A stretch of 64,000 nt of DNA from Pseudopyrenochaeta lycopersici (lineage: Eukaryota; Ascomycota; Dothideomycetes; Pleosporales; Pseudopyrenochaetaceae), in NCBI GenBank assembly GCA_003313425.1, contig NHZP01000024.1, positions 744,001 to 808,000 on the forward strand. The letters run 5' to 3'. Positions 49,172 to 59,315 of the stretch are shown one piece after another. Under the pieces are notes generated by a model that was not told the DNA's origin, did no database searches, and was given only the letters and a program-made list of their open reading frames with translations. The position numbers and the translations under genes are program-made. The first letter of the stretch is position 1, and every line of letters starts with the position of its first letter.

Positions 49172-49522
49172 ATGGCTTCTCCATTCCTCACACCTTCCAC
49201 GCTCTGCCTTAGTTACCTTACGGCCCTCGCCGCCGCACAACCACAACCACAGCGCTCGAAACGCGAGAAAACCAGCCTAGGATTCGCATTCGGTCTCAGC
49301 GCCGGGATCGGAATCGCAGGTCTCATAGCGCTCATTCTCATGCTGTGGTGCCTGCGGGCCCACCACAAGCGAAAGAAGGCGGCAGGCATAGTGCGCGACA
49401 CGCAAGATCAAACGGGCGAATGGTGTACTTGTAAGGACTGCAGTGGGTGTAAACGGAAGAGGGGGGGTGGGGATGGGAGTCAGTGTTGCTGGAAGTGCCG
49501 GGATGGGTGTGGGAGTGTGTGA
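49172..49522 (+). CDS. Small single-pass membrane protein with Cys-rich tail (116 aa)
   Basis: The ATG in context CACCATGG starts a 116-residue frame. A cleavable signal peptide (about 1-22, LSYLTALAAAQ) is followed by a short basic stretch (QRSKREK), one transmembrane helix at about 40-61 (FGLSAGIGIAGLIALILMLW), a cytosolic stop-transfer (RAHHKRKK), and a C-terminal Cys cluster (CTCKDCSGCKRKR, then CCWKCRDGC). This is a type I topology. I do not recognise a family; palmitoylation or metal binding by the juxtamembrane/tail cysteines is conceivable only. The strong start context and the ordered architecture favour a real gene. Confidence 0.6.
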   Translation: MASPFLTPSTLCLSYLTALAAAQPQPQRSKREKTSLGFAFGLSAGIGIAGLIALILMLWCLRAHHKRKKAAGIVRDTQDQTGEWCTCKDCSGCKRKRGGGDGSQCCWKCRDGCGSV

Positions 49523-50064
49523 GCTTCATGGGCACACGACGCTGGATTTCTGTTGGGGTTGCATAGATAATGATAGCGTAGATGGTGACGTATACTGTGA
49601 ATATAACACTTCGACCAGTTTAGGAAGTTGTGAGTGAAGTTGGTAACACTGCGAAACGTGACGTCATGGTAATATATGCGCGGTTAGAGGAAGGTGCCAT
49701 GTACGAAGTGTAGATGTTGCAGCAAGAGGGGTGGACGATGTGGGATGAGATCATGTACGGATTATTGACTGCACAGGAAAAATGTTATGTGAAGACAGTC
49801 ACGAATGAATGAGTCTGCACTTGATGACAAACATTATAATTAAGCAATGAAGCACAGAAATCTATTGGTACAGCGACTGGCCGGTGTAATAAAACAAATG
49901 GGGTATATCCGACTCAGAATTCGAAGAAACCACCCTGATCAGCGCATCTTTCCAGAGGAAGATAGCCTCAAGAACGCCAAAAGATGTGTCGTAATGTCGT
50001 GATAATCCCAAACCAGAATAACGAATAGTGAATCTAACTCTACACATGAAGACAAAAGGAAACT
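49523..50064. other. Convergent 3' flanks
   Basis: Half a kilobase between the stop codons of the plus-strand membrane-protein gene and the minus-strand Gly-rich gene. No further feature is seen. Confidence 0.45.
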
Positions 50065-50892
50065 TTAAATGAAGACACCGTACAGGACGACCAGTCCCAT
50101 AGCCCAGTATCCAGTGTACTTGCCCAAGGCAAGGTTGATTGCAGCACTGTCATCAGTGCCACCAGGCGCGGTTGTGCCGTTTGGCAGAGTGCCATTGAGG
50201 ACCAGTGTTTTGGTGCCGTTCACATTCGAAACTGTGATGAGCGTCTTGTTCAGAGCAGCATAGCTGCCATTGCCGACCAGGTCATTCAAGTAGGTCTGGT
50301 CAGTGTTCTCGTCGCAGCCACAGACGCTGAACTCCTGGCACAAGCACATGACGGGCAAACTCTCGTTGGCGCCAGCTCGTCTTGACAATTGTCGGTCCTC
50401 TTCGGCGGTCTGGTTGTAGAATCGGTAGGGGTTGTTGTAATAGTATGGGTATACGTTGTAGAGCCAGATGCCCGGCATGATAGCGAGAACCAGGGCGGGT
50501 GCAAGAAGCGCACCGGCAATAAGGCCCTTGGGAGTCCGGCCGCCGGCGGCGTATGGTACCGCTGCGCCGCCGCCGTAGTATCGTCCACCGCCAAATGATC
50601 GTGCTGGGCCTGAGCCGGCACGTGTGGAACCGCCAGTGTAGGAACTTGAGCTGGTGCGTGATGAGCCGCCGCCGCCGGAGGAGCGACCACCTCCACCTCC
50701 GCCTCCACCCCCACCTCCTCGACCACCGCCGCCTTTTCGCTTCTCTAGAGTGTGGTCAGGGGATACTATTGCTGAGGCATCGGCGGCGCGGTCGGAGAGG
50801 ATGTTGACGGCATTGTTGGCGTCTGGTATTGAGGCGCCGTTGGCGGCTTGTGTGGCGAGCGCGAGGAAAGCTAGTACTTGTTGCACCTTCAT
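50065..50892 (-). CDS. Gly-rich secreted or membrane-anchored fungal protein (275 aa)
   Basis: Single exon. A signal peptide (MKVQQVLAFLALATQAANGA) precedes a dibasic KR site, an uninterrupted Gly/Ser/Arg block (about residues 52-85), and an aromatic Gly-rich segment. A hydrophobic helix at about 122-140 (GLIAGALLAPALVLAIMPGI) leads into a Tyr/Asn-rich stretch (YNVYPYYYNNPYRFYNQ). Then come a Cys cluster (MCLCQEFSVCGC), several N-glycosylation sequons and a hydrophobic C-terminus (YWAMGLVVLYGVFI) behind small residues, compatible with a GPI signal. It resembles uncharacterised conserved fungal proteins (I think DUF7732, not verifiable here). Likely cell-surface. Codon usage in the Gly block is repetitive and length-variable. 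Confidence 0.8.
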   Translation of the reverse strand: MKVQQVLAFLALATQAANGASIPDANNAVNILSDRAADASAIVSPDHTLEKRKGGGGRGGGGGGGGGGGRSSGGGGSSRTSSSSYTGGSTRAGSGPARSFGGGRYYGGGAAVPYAAGGRTPKGLIAGALLAPALVLAIMPGIWLYNVYPYYYNNPYRFYNQTAEEDRQLSRRAGANESLPVMCLCQEFSVCGCDENTDQTYLNDLVGNGSYAALNKTLITVSNVNGTKTLVLNGTLPNGTTAPGGTDDSAAINLALGKYTGYWAMGLVVLYGVFI

Positions 50893-52430
50893 GGTTCACT
50901 TGTAGATGTTGTTGTGGTGTTGGTGTGACTGTTGCGCAAAGGCAAAGGTGAAGGTGAATGTGTGGCACTAGTTGTCGGATCGTGGGTATTCCGAAAGCAC
51001 TATAGTAAAAGTAAGGCGACACAGATGTGTGTGGGCTGGAAAGTTTGCTCGACAATCGAGTATGGATTGCTTGATGTCGAATTAATGTAGTAGGGCAACG
51101 AGGCAATCGCGGGTCTTTAAAAGTTGTGCGTCTGTGAGTGGCATGGGTGCACTGCCCTGCATTATGACAGAAAGCCGCTGGGGCAATACGACTTGGCAGG
51201 CCTACCATATCTGCGCCACAACTGCACTGCCTATTTCCGGCCTGGTGCCTGAGCAATGCGGCCAATCCGCACGCTTTGTGAGGCCACTTAGCGGATGATA
51301 AACGGTGGTATTTCCACACCGAGGGCTGAAATTGGCCTTGAATAGGCCTTTAATCTGCGAAAACGGTCGCACATGTTCAGCACAAAGACATAATTCAAGA
51401 CATCCGTTTCCTTGATCTTGAAAGAGAGGCCTCCTCGGAGGTAAGCTGGTTGTTTGTGACGTGCCGAATGCGCGAGCATTTTGCCTCAACACATGACCTC
51501 ATCAGTCCATGCCGATCACTAATTGGCTATAGGGACCTTCTAGAACAATACGTTCTTGTAATGGAGATCTTGACACTAAGCGTACCCGGTTATCCGATTG
51601 CGCCTCGGAGCCGTGGAGTTCGACTTTGCACCGGTTCTGTTTAACCAGGACCGTGGGGCTCTGTTATTGGATGCAATCATGCGGCTATGTCTATGACCAT
51701 ATCAACCCCCAGCGACCATGTTTGCCATACTGCAAACATCCCCATGTTTCGGTTAGATCTATCACCAGTATGCCATTGTGTGCTTGAAGGACTGAGCCAC
51801 GTAGGAGGATTGCCAGCGCAGAACAAAGACCCAAAATATTCAGGATACATTGTTGTTAGGTCATGGGGCAGACAGAGAACCAGCACGTTGTATAGGAAGG
51901 ATTGTGAAGGATTGTGAGCATGACATGGTGCAGGGCGCCTGAACAGCGAACAGAGTAGTAACGGGTGTTGGATCCGTGTGTAGTGGCACCACCCGATGCA
52001 AGTTTCTTTATTATTCGTACAAAGTTGTTAGAGGTCTTTGTGTGACCATTCTCAAGTGTACTAGATACCTTGACTTTGACTCTTCTTATCGTGGTCTAAT
52101 AGATTGTTTCTTCTTTCATAGTGATTGCTCTTGACAATTGCAGCGCATAACTTCCTGCTACAAGGGGCTTCTCGCCCGTCGCATTCCCACGAGCATTTTC
52201 GGGGTTGCAATACCTCCGTCGATCCGGAGGAAGGTAGATCTGTCGCGAGGCGCAGTCGTGATGGATGGAGCAGAGTAGAGTGGAGTGGAGTGTGGTGGTG
52301 TGAACCAGTGGCGCAGCCAGGCACGTGGGGTGCCTGAAGACATCATGGGCTCAAGTCAACAGGGCTGAGTACTACCATGTGCCTTTCAGTCACCGGCAAT
52401 AATCGCAGCATCTCAGGCTCCCGGTCAACA
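50893..52430. other. Intergenic, 1.5 kb, no gene seen
   Basis: Promoter side of the Gly-rich gene and 3' flank of pet117. No repeats or coding signals stand out. Confidence 0.45.
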
Positions 52431-52747
52431 TCATCGGCCTGGCCCTTCTTGGGGTGTGGCGGGTCCTCCTCCATCTGACACGGTCTGGTATTTCCTGTAT
52501 TCTTCCTCCAACGCTCTTTGCATTTCAAAGTCGGCTTGTCGTTCGCGCTTCACTCGCTGTTGCTCGTAGTCGCGAATGACGCCTGCATGCATTGCCTAGA
52601 GAGACGTTAGACTGGTGATATATGGCTTTGGTGGTGTGCAGGCTGTCTAACAGCTTTCTCTGACTTCTGCGCAATATGCACGAATGCGACAATGCCAATT
52701 GCAGTGACACATGTAGTTGCTAAAGTGATCTGGGATGCCCGAGACAT
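52431..52747 (-). CDS. pet117: Pet117, cytochrome c oxidase assembly factor
   Basis: Pet117 is a small inner-membrane protein of mitochondria that couples Cox15 heme A synthesis to cytochrome oxidase assembly. Exons 52747-52652 and 52595-52431 flank a 56-base intron (donor GTTAGA, acceptor CTCTAG), both phase 0, and give 86 residues. An N-terminal hydrophobic helix (ITLATTCVTAIGIVAFVHIA) is followed by the family hallmark AMHAGVIRDYEQQRVKRERQ and a charged helix (FEMQRALEEEYRKYQTV). The gene is too short and too spliced to be obvious from single frames. It is head to head with vma10, with 185 bases between the start codons. Confidence 0.9.
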
Positions 52748-52932
52748 GGTAGTGGCAGATTGAAGGCTGCGAGATGCGTGAAGGAAATTATGGCGCGAGC
52801 ATGCAACGGACCTTTTGAAGGAAGAAGCTTGGGCCTCACTTGCAGCATGCTGCCAAGCCCATTCGCTGCATCATGCCTCTCCGCAACTCTGCTCTGCGAT
52901 AACGACCTTCCCCACACAATTATAATTTCAAG
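52748..52932. promoter_or_regulatory. Bidirectional promoter of pet117 and vma10
   Basis: Only 185 bases separate the two divergent start codons, so the two transcripts must share promoter sequence and probably nucleosome-depleted DNA. No TATA box is evident. Confidence 0.6.
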
Positions 52933-53542
52933 ATGGTGAGCTGCTACTCTGAGGAAGCATCTCGAAAACAATGCTAATAAGCTCACAGTCCGCCCAAAAC
53001 TCCGCGGGTATTCAGACGCTGCTCGACGTAAGGCATACAGCCCACTCTCACCTCCGCACAGCTCACACAGCACACAGGCCGAGCGAGAAGCGCAGAAGAT
53101 CGTCCAGCAAGGTACATGAGAGTCTGTGATATCCTCGCCCGGCAGTTGCTGACATGTGCGCAGCAAGAGAATGTAGACAGTCCCCAAAACACCCCACCAT
53201 AGGCATGCTCTAACCCCAAAGACCGCACCAAGCGAGTAAAAGACGCCCGGAACGAAGCGCAGAAGGAGATCGAGGACTACAGAAAAGAGAAGGAGAACGA
53301 ATATCAGAAGTTTGAGAAGGAGGTGCGTCTAAGCGCAGGCACTGCACCAGCCATGGCGCGTACTGACGACTATGCAGCACAGCTCAGGCAACCAGAAGGC
53401 TGAGGAGGATGCGAAGAAGGACACGGATGCCAAGGTCCAGGAGATCGACGTCCTGGGTAAGAAGTCAGGCGGCAAGGTCGTCGACCAGCTCATTGAAGCT
53501 GTTGTAAATGCAAAGCCAGAACCGCCGCGGAAGCAGGACTAA
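52933..53542 (+). CDS. vma10: V-type ATPase subunit G (Vma10)
   Basis: Subunit G is part of the peripheral stalk of the vacuolar proton pump. Six coding exons give 116 residues: 52933-52935 (the ATG alone), 52989-53027, 53078-53111, 53164-53172 (9 bases), 53222-53322 and 53378-53542. All introns are 49-55 bases with GT..AG ends. The protein starts MSAQNSAGIQTLLDAEREAQ, continues KIVQQAREYRTKRVKDARNE (AREY is built across the microexon), has the charged helix EIEDYRKEKENEYQKFEKE, and ends VVDQLIEAVVNAKPEPP. Length and helical repeats match the family. Omitting the 9-base exon still keeps the frame but turns AREYRT into a shorter, non-consensus joint, so the microexon is supported by conservation. 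Confidence 0.93.
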
Positions 53543-54110
53543 GATGCGGCGCCCTGCTGTTCAACGACACACGGATCCTTAGGGATACATATTGGCCAGA
53601 ACATGACCTCGCTGCGAGTGCCTACACTGTATGCCAGGCCGAGGAGGACATCTGTACATTATAAATGTCTTGCCAAGGTCACTACCCTAGCTCAATTCAC
53701 AAACAATAGACAAATCAGCACCAGAGCGATCTATCAATCTATTGCGTGTAGTCAGATTGTGTTTGCGAAGCCTTCAGCCTTGTACCCAAGCTATTCCACT
53801 CCTTGCACGACTTGCGCGCATTTGAGACTTCACAGTGACAGGCATGAACAGGACTTTCCTTGTGGACCTCTGCTCTTCGTATAACAACTAGTTCCCCGTT
53901 AAAGTAAATTTTGACACTCCGCATGCATGTTCGAAGTCTCATTATGCTTTCAAATGATCCGCGGGCTTAGCCATTACTTGCAGCATCATCGACCCCTGTC
54001 CATGCGTGTCTCGCGTACCTCGCCCAGTTACGTCACCGAGGCGCGAGCCGAACTTCGACAGACAGTCTTTAATATCACGATGCACCGCAGCATACCATGC
54101 GCGACACCCA
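53543..54110. other. Intergenic, 0.57 kb
   Basis: 3' flank of vma10 and promoter of the lipase gene. An alternative upstream in-frame ATG for the lipase lies at 54006 within this stretch. Confidence 0.45.
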
Positions 54111-55537
54111 ATGATACGAATATGTACTCGAGCGACTCTTCGCTCACCTAAAGTGACTCTTTTACGATGCTCACTCGTCTACCAGCAGTTTAGCAGCACC
54201 CACTGGCGTAAAGAGGACCCACGGATTGACGACTTTGGTCGCGAAATCGTAGATGAGTTTGCTGTGCTTAGAGAGAAATATGGTACCTCATCACTTTTCA
54301 ACTAGCTTTAAGCACAGAACTAACGTACCTCAGATGCTCCAGTACGTCCATTGAGTGACGGCTTCACCCTTTATGTTCCTGACAAGTACGCAGAAACACA
54401 CCGTAGTGCTTGCGCATGGCCTCCTCGGCTTCGACGAACTGCGCCTCGCAGGGCGATTCATACCAGGAATACATTATTGGCGTGGAATTACGGATGCATT
54501 AGCGGCAAAGGGCATAGAGGTCTTGGTTGCTGCGGTGCCTCCAAGTGGAAGCATCGAGGCAAGGTCAGCAAAGTTGGCGGAGAGCATAGCGCAGAAAGCG
54601 AAAGGGAAACAGATTAACATAATAGCGTGCGTAGGAGTCTACTAGCATTGAGATTGGATGTCGCTAACGCTTTGCAGACACAGCATGGTACAAAGCACTA
54701 TGACTACGGCAAAGCATACAACTACTAACATTTGATAGGGGTAAATGGCGTCTCTCCTTCGGATGAAGATGATACTAAATAGCTGTAGCGGACTTGACTC
54801 ACGATATATGATTAGCCAGCTTCGTCCGACGGACTTCAAGATTCTCTCTCTTACAACTATAGCTACCCCCCACAGGGGTTCAGCTTTCGCGGATTACATG
54901 TTTGAGTACATAGGCCGTACGTCTGTCGCACATAGCGCGCGAGCTTGACTGACATCCTAATAGCGCGTCGAATTAAGAGAATCTACAAGGTCATGGAATA
55001 TTTTGGTCTCGAGACTGGCGCCTTCTCACAGCTCACGCAGGAGTATATGAAGAACAATTTCAACCCCAAGACACCTGACGTGCCAGATGTCAAATACTAC
55101 TCATATGGCGCGTCCCTTGAGCCCACACGATGGTCTGTATTTGCGGCTTCACATGCCATCATCAAGACGACCGAAGGGCTCAACGACGGATTGGTCAGGT
55201 ATGTTGTGGCTCATGTGCTTTTCCTTACATGCTTGCTGATGACTCCAGCGTACAATCAAGCCAATGGGGCGACTACAAAGGAACTCTGATTGGTGTTAGT
55301 CATCTTGATCTGATCAACTGGACAAATCGCCTCAAGTGGTTCTTTTGGGAGCTTACCGGAAGCAAGCGGACGTAAGAGACGTGGTTCTCCCTGTCAGGTA
55401 CCAAGGCTAATGTCGAGGCAGTTTCAATGCAATTGCCTTCTACCTTGATATTTGTGGTAACAATCCTTTCCCAGACAGTGCTACCCTGCGAATGCTGACG
55501 CTATCTTGTAGACATGCTGGCGAAGGAAGATTTATAG
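54111..55537 (+). CDS. Alpha/beta-hydrolase triacylglycerol lipase, ten exons, probably mitochondrial
   Basis: Exons 54111-54282, 54334-54341 (8 b), 54394-54626, 54678-54687 (10 b), 54739-54740 (2 b), 54789-54916, 54964-55198, 55249-55371, 55422-55456 and 55512-55537 sum to 972 bases, 323 residues, with every junction in phase and every intron GT..AG (47-55 bases). The protein reads KHTVVLAHGLLGFDELRLAG (oxyanion region), then the nucleophile elbow AHSMGGLDSRYM (Ser 140), TIATPHRGSAFADYM, the candidate acid Asp 259 in NDGLV, and the catalytic His 281 in GVSHLDLINW, ending FNAIAFYLDICDMLAKEDL. This is the filamentous-fungal lipase type resembling bacterial family I lipases. The Arg-rich, acid-free N-terminus (MIRICTRATLRSPKV) suggests mitochondrial import. 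The start is uncertain (54006 is in frame). The two-base exon is the odd point; without it the catalytic motif and the frame are lost. Confidence 0.78.
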
Positions 55538-56200
55538 CTCATTTCGCCTAGTATGCAACCGAGGGGTCGAGTGATCATTATATAGCCCCCAAAACAAAGT
55601 GCGCGAGGACGCGTAAGGCATCCGAGAGTTAGCCTTACCTGTGGCACTGTTCCGCCCAGTGACACGGTGCTTAGAGTGAGGCCAGGAGGTGCTTCAGCCC
55701 GGGAATGCGGCTGTGGCTGTGGCTGTGCGAGCTGCAAGTCCTCACGGGGATCGCGGACCGCGGGACATATCGACCCCTGCCTAAATGCAGTCGCAGGAAA
55801 AGAGTAGATACTTGATTATAGAAGAGGAACGGTATCATCAATACGGAAGATGGTCGTCGACATTTGGTGTTGAGAAGCCGTGTGCAATGCCTAGCTATGA
55901 CGTTGGCGGGGACCCTGGCAGGCCCCCGCCGACACTTCCGTCTGCGACATCTTTTTCAGCCTGCAGTCACATCCGCTCATACACTACTGACACGCGTTCT
56001 CCTGGCTTAGCCGCTGATAGCACAAACACAAACTGAGCGCTAAATACTCGTGGTAAACGAAGCAAAGTCCGCAGGCCTACATAAAGCTCTGATATGTCAC
56101 TGTACCTTCATAAGCATTGCGACTTCCCATTTACATAGCGCACCAAAGCTCCCGTCACGAAGCAACCGGAGGCTGCGAGGAACATAAGTAGGCCATCACC
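55538..56200. other. Intergenic, 0.66 kb
   Basis: 3' flank of the lipase gene and promoter of the arrestin gene. No distinct element is seen. Confidence 0.45.
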
Positions 56201-57744
56201 ATGCGCGTCTCAGTGGCCCTCGAACATCCGCATGATCATTATACCAACCTCGATATCATACAAGGGAGGGTGTCGCTGCAAGTACCGAATCCTACCAATA
56301 TCAGCAGCGTCGTGGTGAAGCTCGAGGGCGAGTCCAGGACACGCCTCTTAGCGCCCATACATCCCAGCCGGCCAGACAAGCAAAGACCAGTCCTAGAGCT
56401 TCACAAGTTTCTGTACAGGACGCAGATCCTTTGGCCAGCAAATGTGCGCCCGGAAGATCTCGCCAACAATCCGAAAGCGAGCTTCACGATAAATGCAGGA
56501 TCGTACGAGTACCCATTTCAGTTCAAGGTGCGTGGCGTACGGCCGATTACATGTATGCGTGACCAACAGTGTGCCAGCTACCCCTAAACACGTCATGCCA
56601 GCAAACCAACAGCCCCATTGCGAACGTCTCGTTCTCGAATGCCATGCCTGAATTTGCAAAGGCGCCCACACACCATATCAAGGCTACTTTGCCACCATCC
56701 TTGAATGGGTTCCCGGGCGAGGCAGAGATTCGCTACTTCGTCAAGGTGACAGTCAACAGACCCCAATTCTTCAAGGAGAACCCAAGATCGCTCGCAAACT
56801 TCACGTTCCTGCCGATCGAGCCGCCGCGAACAGAGAAGGCAGATGGCGAGGCATACGCAAGGCGACAACATCAGTTTCTGGAGAACGGACCGAGCGTGGC
56901 AGCAGGCAAGAAGCCCGGCTTATTCGACAGGAAGAGCTCGTCAAGCATCCCGTCGTCCCCAACCACGGGATCGACACCACCACGAGTAGCCCTTGATGCC
57001 CGTCTGCCTAACCCTGCAGTCCTTACCTGCAACCAGGATATTCCATTGCGTCTCCTGGTGAAGAATGTGAGCGAGCGGACGAAGAATATTTATCTACAGA
57101 TGCTTCAAATCGAGCTGATAGGCTACACCAAAGTGCGAGCCCATGAAGTCGTCCGCACAGAGTCAAACAGCTGGCTTCTATGCTCCTTTAGCAACATGAA
57201 CATCCCCATTGGCGCACCTACAGATGCTATAGATACCGAAGTCCCCGTGAATCCAGAGTATTGGTCCGGAAAACCAATCCCGAACACGGTTCCGCCCACC
57301 TTTACGACATGCAACCTGTCACGTTTTTACGAGCTTGAAGTCCGGGTTGGAATTGGATATGGCAGCTACAAGCACGGCGAAGATCAGCTTGTAGTCCTCC
57401 CACTCAGACTGCCAGTCAAAATGTACTCTGGCATCGCTCCTCCCAAAGCACTGCTGGAAGCTTCATTATCAGGCGGGGCAGGAATGCTCAATGTTCCTCC
57501 GCCACAGCAGCACATGCTGCAGACACCGACCACGCCAACACATGGCGGGTTTGGGACTAGTGGCGGGTTCTCTGGACAGCCGGTGCAACCACAAGGGGCT
57601 GCTCATGGCTTTGATGAAGCACCGCCGAGCTATGAGGAGGCAGTTGGGCAGGATCTTCCGCCAATCAATGGGTATAGAGGCAGCTACCAGCCTCCACCTG
57701 TGCCCGAGGGTGCCCCCAGGTTTTCGGATGAGAAGAGGCGATGA
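56201..57744 (+). CDS. Arrestin-domain protein (ART/alpha-arrestin type) with PPxY motif
   Basis: Two exons, 56201-56527 and 56578-57744, with a 50-base GTGCGT..CCAG intron, give 497 residues. The arrestin N domain (MRVSVALEHPHDHYTNLD, SVVVKLEGESRTR, YEYPFQFKLPLNTSC) and C domain (DARLPNPAVLTCNQDIPLRL, LQMLQIELIGYTKVRAHEV, FYELEVRVGIGYG) are joined by a Ser-rich linker. The tail carries APPSYEEAVG, a PPxY motif for binding the WW domains of a Nedd4/Rsp5-type ubiquitin ligase. By family, such adaptors recruit the ligase to plasma-membrane transporters for endocytosis; the cargo here is unknown. Use of the nearer acceptor in the intron would give a stop after five codons, so the CCAG at 56574-56577 is preferred. 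Confidence 0.88.
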
Positions 57745-59307
57745 GAATTTATGGGTCGCACATAGAGGATGCGAAGTCGGCCGGCTTTCAGACGCACAGT
57801 GACAGGTGGCGCTGCCAAAGGTATTGAGCAACATGCATGAACGGAAGGGCGAAAGGACGTTGGGCTGGAACAATGACCAGGAGAGGACGGCAGACGTAGG
57901 AGCAGTAACCTGCAGCAGTTCTACGCAAGGGGTTTTCTTTCTACCCAATCATCACAAAATTTAATAGCTTTACAGATACTTCTGAAGGGGATTCGCGAAG
58001 TTAAAGACAAAGGAAGTTGTAGTGTTTCATCACTCCATCAACTGTTACCCAATCATCTCAATGTTGTGTATTCTATGCTTCCAAGCAATCGCACGGATAG
58101 AGCCAGCCGGCAAATCTGCCGTTACTCTTGTTCTGCAAGACGCTCGTTTTGTTTTCTCGTTCCCTGTTGAAAGGCGGGGCCATGGTAAAGTGACCGGTCA
58201 GTGAGCGGCAAAATGCCACCATGCAAGTGAGGCATTTACGCGGTCGTGCTGCGTTGAGCCAAGAAGACGCGATGGCGCGCTGGTTGCTCGCCTGATGCGA
58301 ACGCTTGACGACGCGAACGCGAGACGAACTTCGATGTAAGCGTAGATTTTTGTTTGTGCTGGCTGGTTTTTGTGTCGTGATGCTATGTGTGGGCGCGTTT
58401 GGCTACTCTAGAGTGTCGTCTTGAATGAGCGTAGAACTGTATGACGTGCGACTCCTTCGGAGCATTGTTTACATCGCCCTCCTTGGCTTGTGTATGGTTC
58501 TAGTTTTGGAGTAATTATCCTTCAGCCCTCTTCTTCAAGACTGTTGTGTTGAATTTCATATGAACTCCTTCTCTGATTCATGCCTTTTGCAATATGAAAC
58601 TCTACTCTCTTTCCTTGCTCATTTTTAATACTCTTCACCTCGCGCACAGCTTTTACACAATATCGCCTGGCACACAACCCAACGGTGCACATTGTGGCTT
58701 GCGACAGAGTCAGTCTGCTGCTTCTCAGCAGTTCGCGCTTGTGTTTATGTTGGTGGTACCAAGGAAGGCCTGGGATGGGATTCAACGCTGGGTATGTAGC
58801 TCCATCTCGCATTGCGGTATCATTGTGAGATCTCCTTCAACGAAGTAGAGTCATATTTCGGCCACTAGAAAGCATTTTTCAGTTTGCGCCTGGAGATCAC
58901 CACGTATCTAGACCAAAGTGTAAACATGAAGAGGTTGTAGCTCTTCTTGAGAGAGGGCCATATTCGACCACTCTGATGTGTATTTCTTGTGGTGGATGTC
59001 GAAATGCTCACCAAAGCACCCCGGCCTTTCTTTTCAAAGCTATCATGGGTACAGCAATGCGTGTACCCATCGTGGCTGGCTCATTCGTGGCATTGGGAGA
59101 TGGTGCCACAGGTGGACGTACAATACCTTGTATTGAGTCACACTCCAATCTCAAAGACGGAGCAGAACACGTGTCTTTGGGTTGGTGACCTGTCCATTGG
59201 TATAAAGAAAAAGTGCGTAAATGATAGATCCGCGATAGAGGGGAGAGAAGAGAATGTTGTCTGAGGAAGAAGATTTTACAACAGTGTAATGTAGACACGA
59301 GGTGGGG
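57745..59307. other. Intergenic, 1.6 kb, no gene seen
   Basis: 3' flank of the arrestin gene up to the MITE. Short frames only. Confidence 0.45.
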
Positions 59308-59315
59308 CCGTGCAA
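59308..59315. repeat. Left 8-base target-site duplication of the MITE
   Basis: CCGTGCAA, directly abutting the left terminal repeat; an identical octamer abuts the right end. Confidence 0.85.

Noticed and set aside
54283..54393. Single 111-base intron in the lipase instead of two introns around an 8-base exon
   Set aside because: It would shift the frame and lose the KHTVVLAHG strand; the two-intron reading keeps both.
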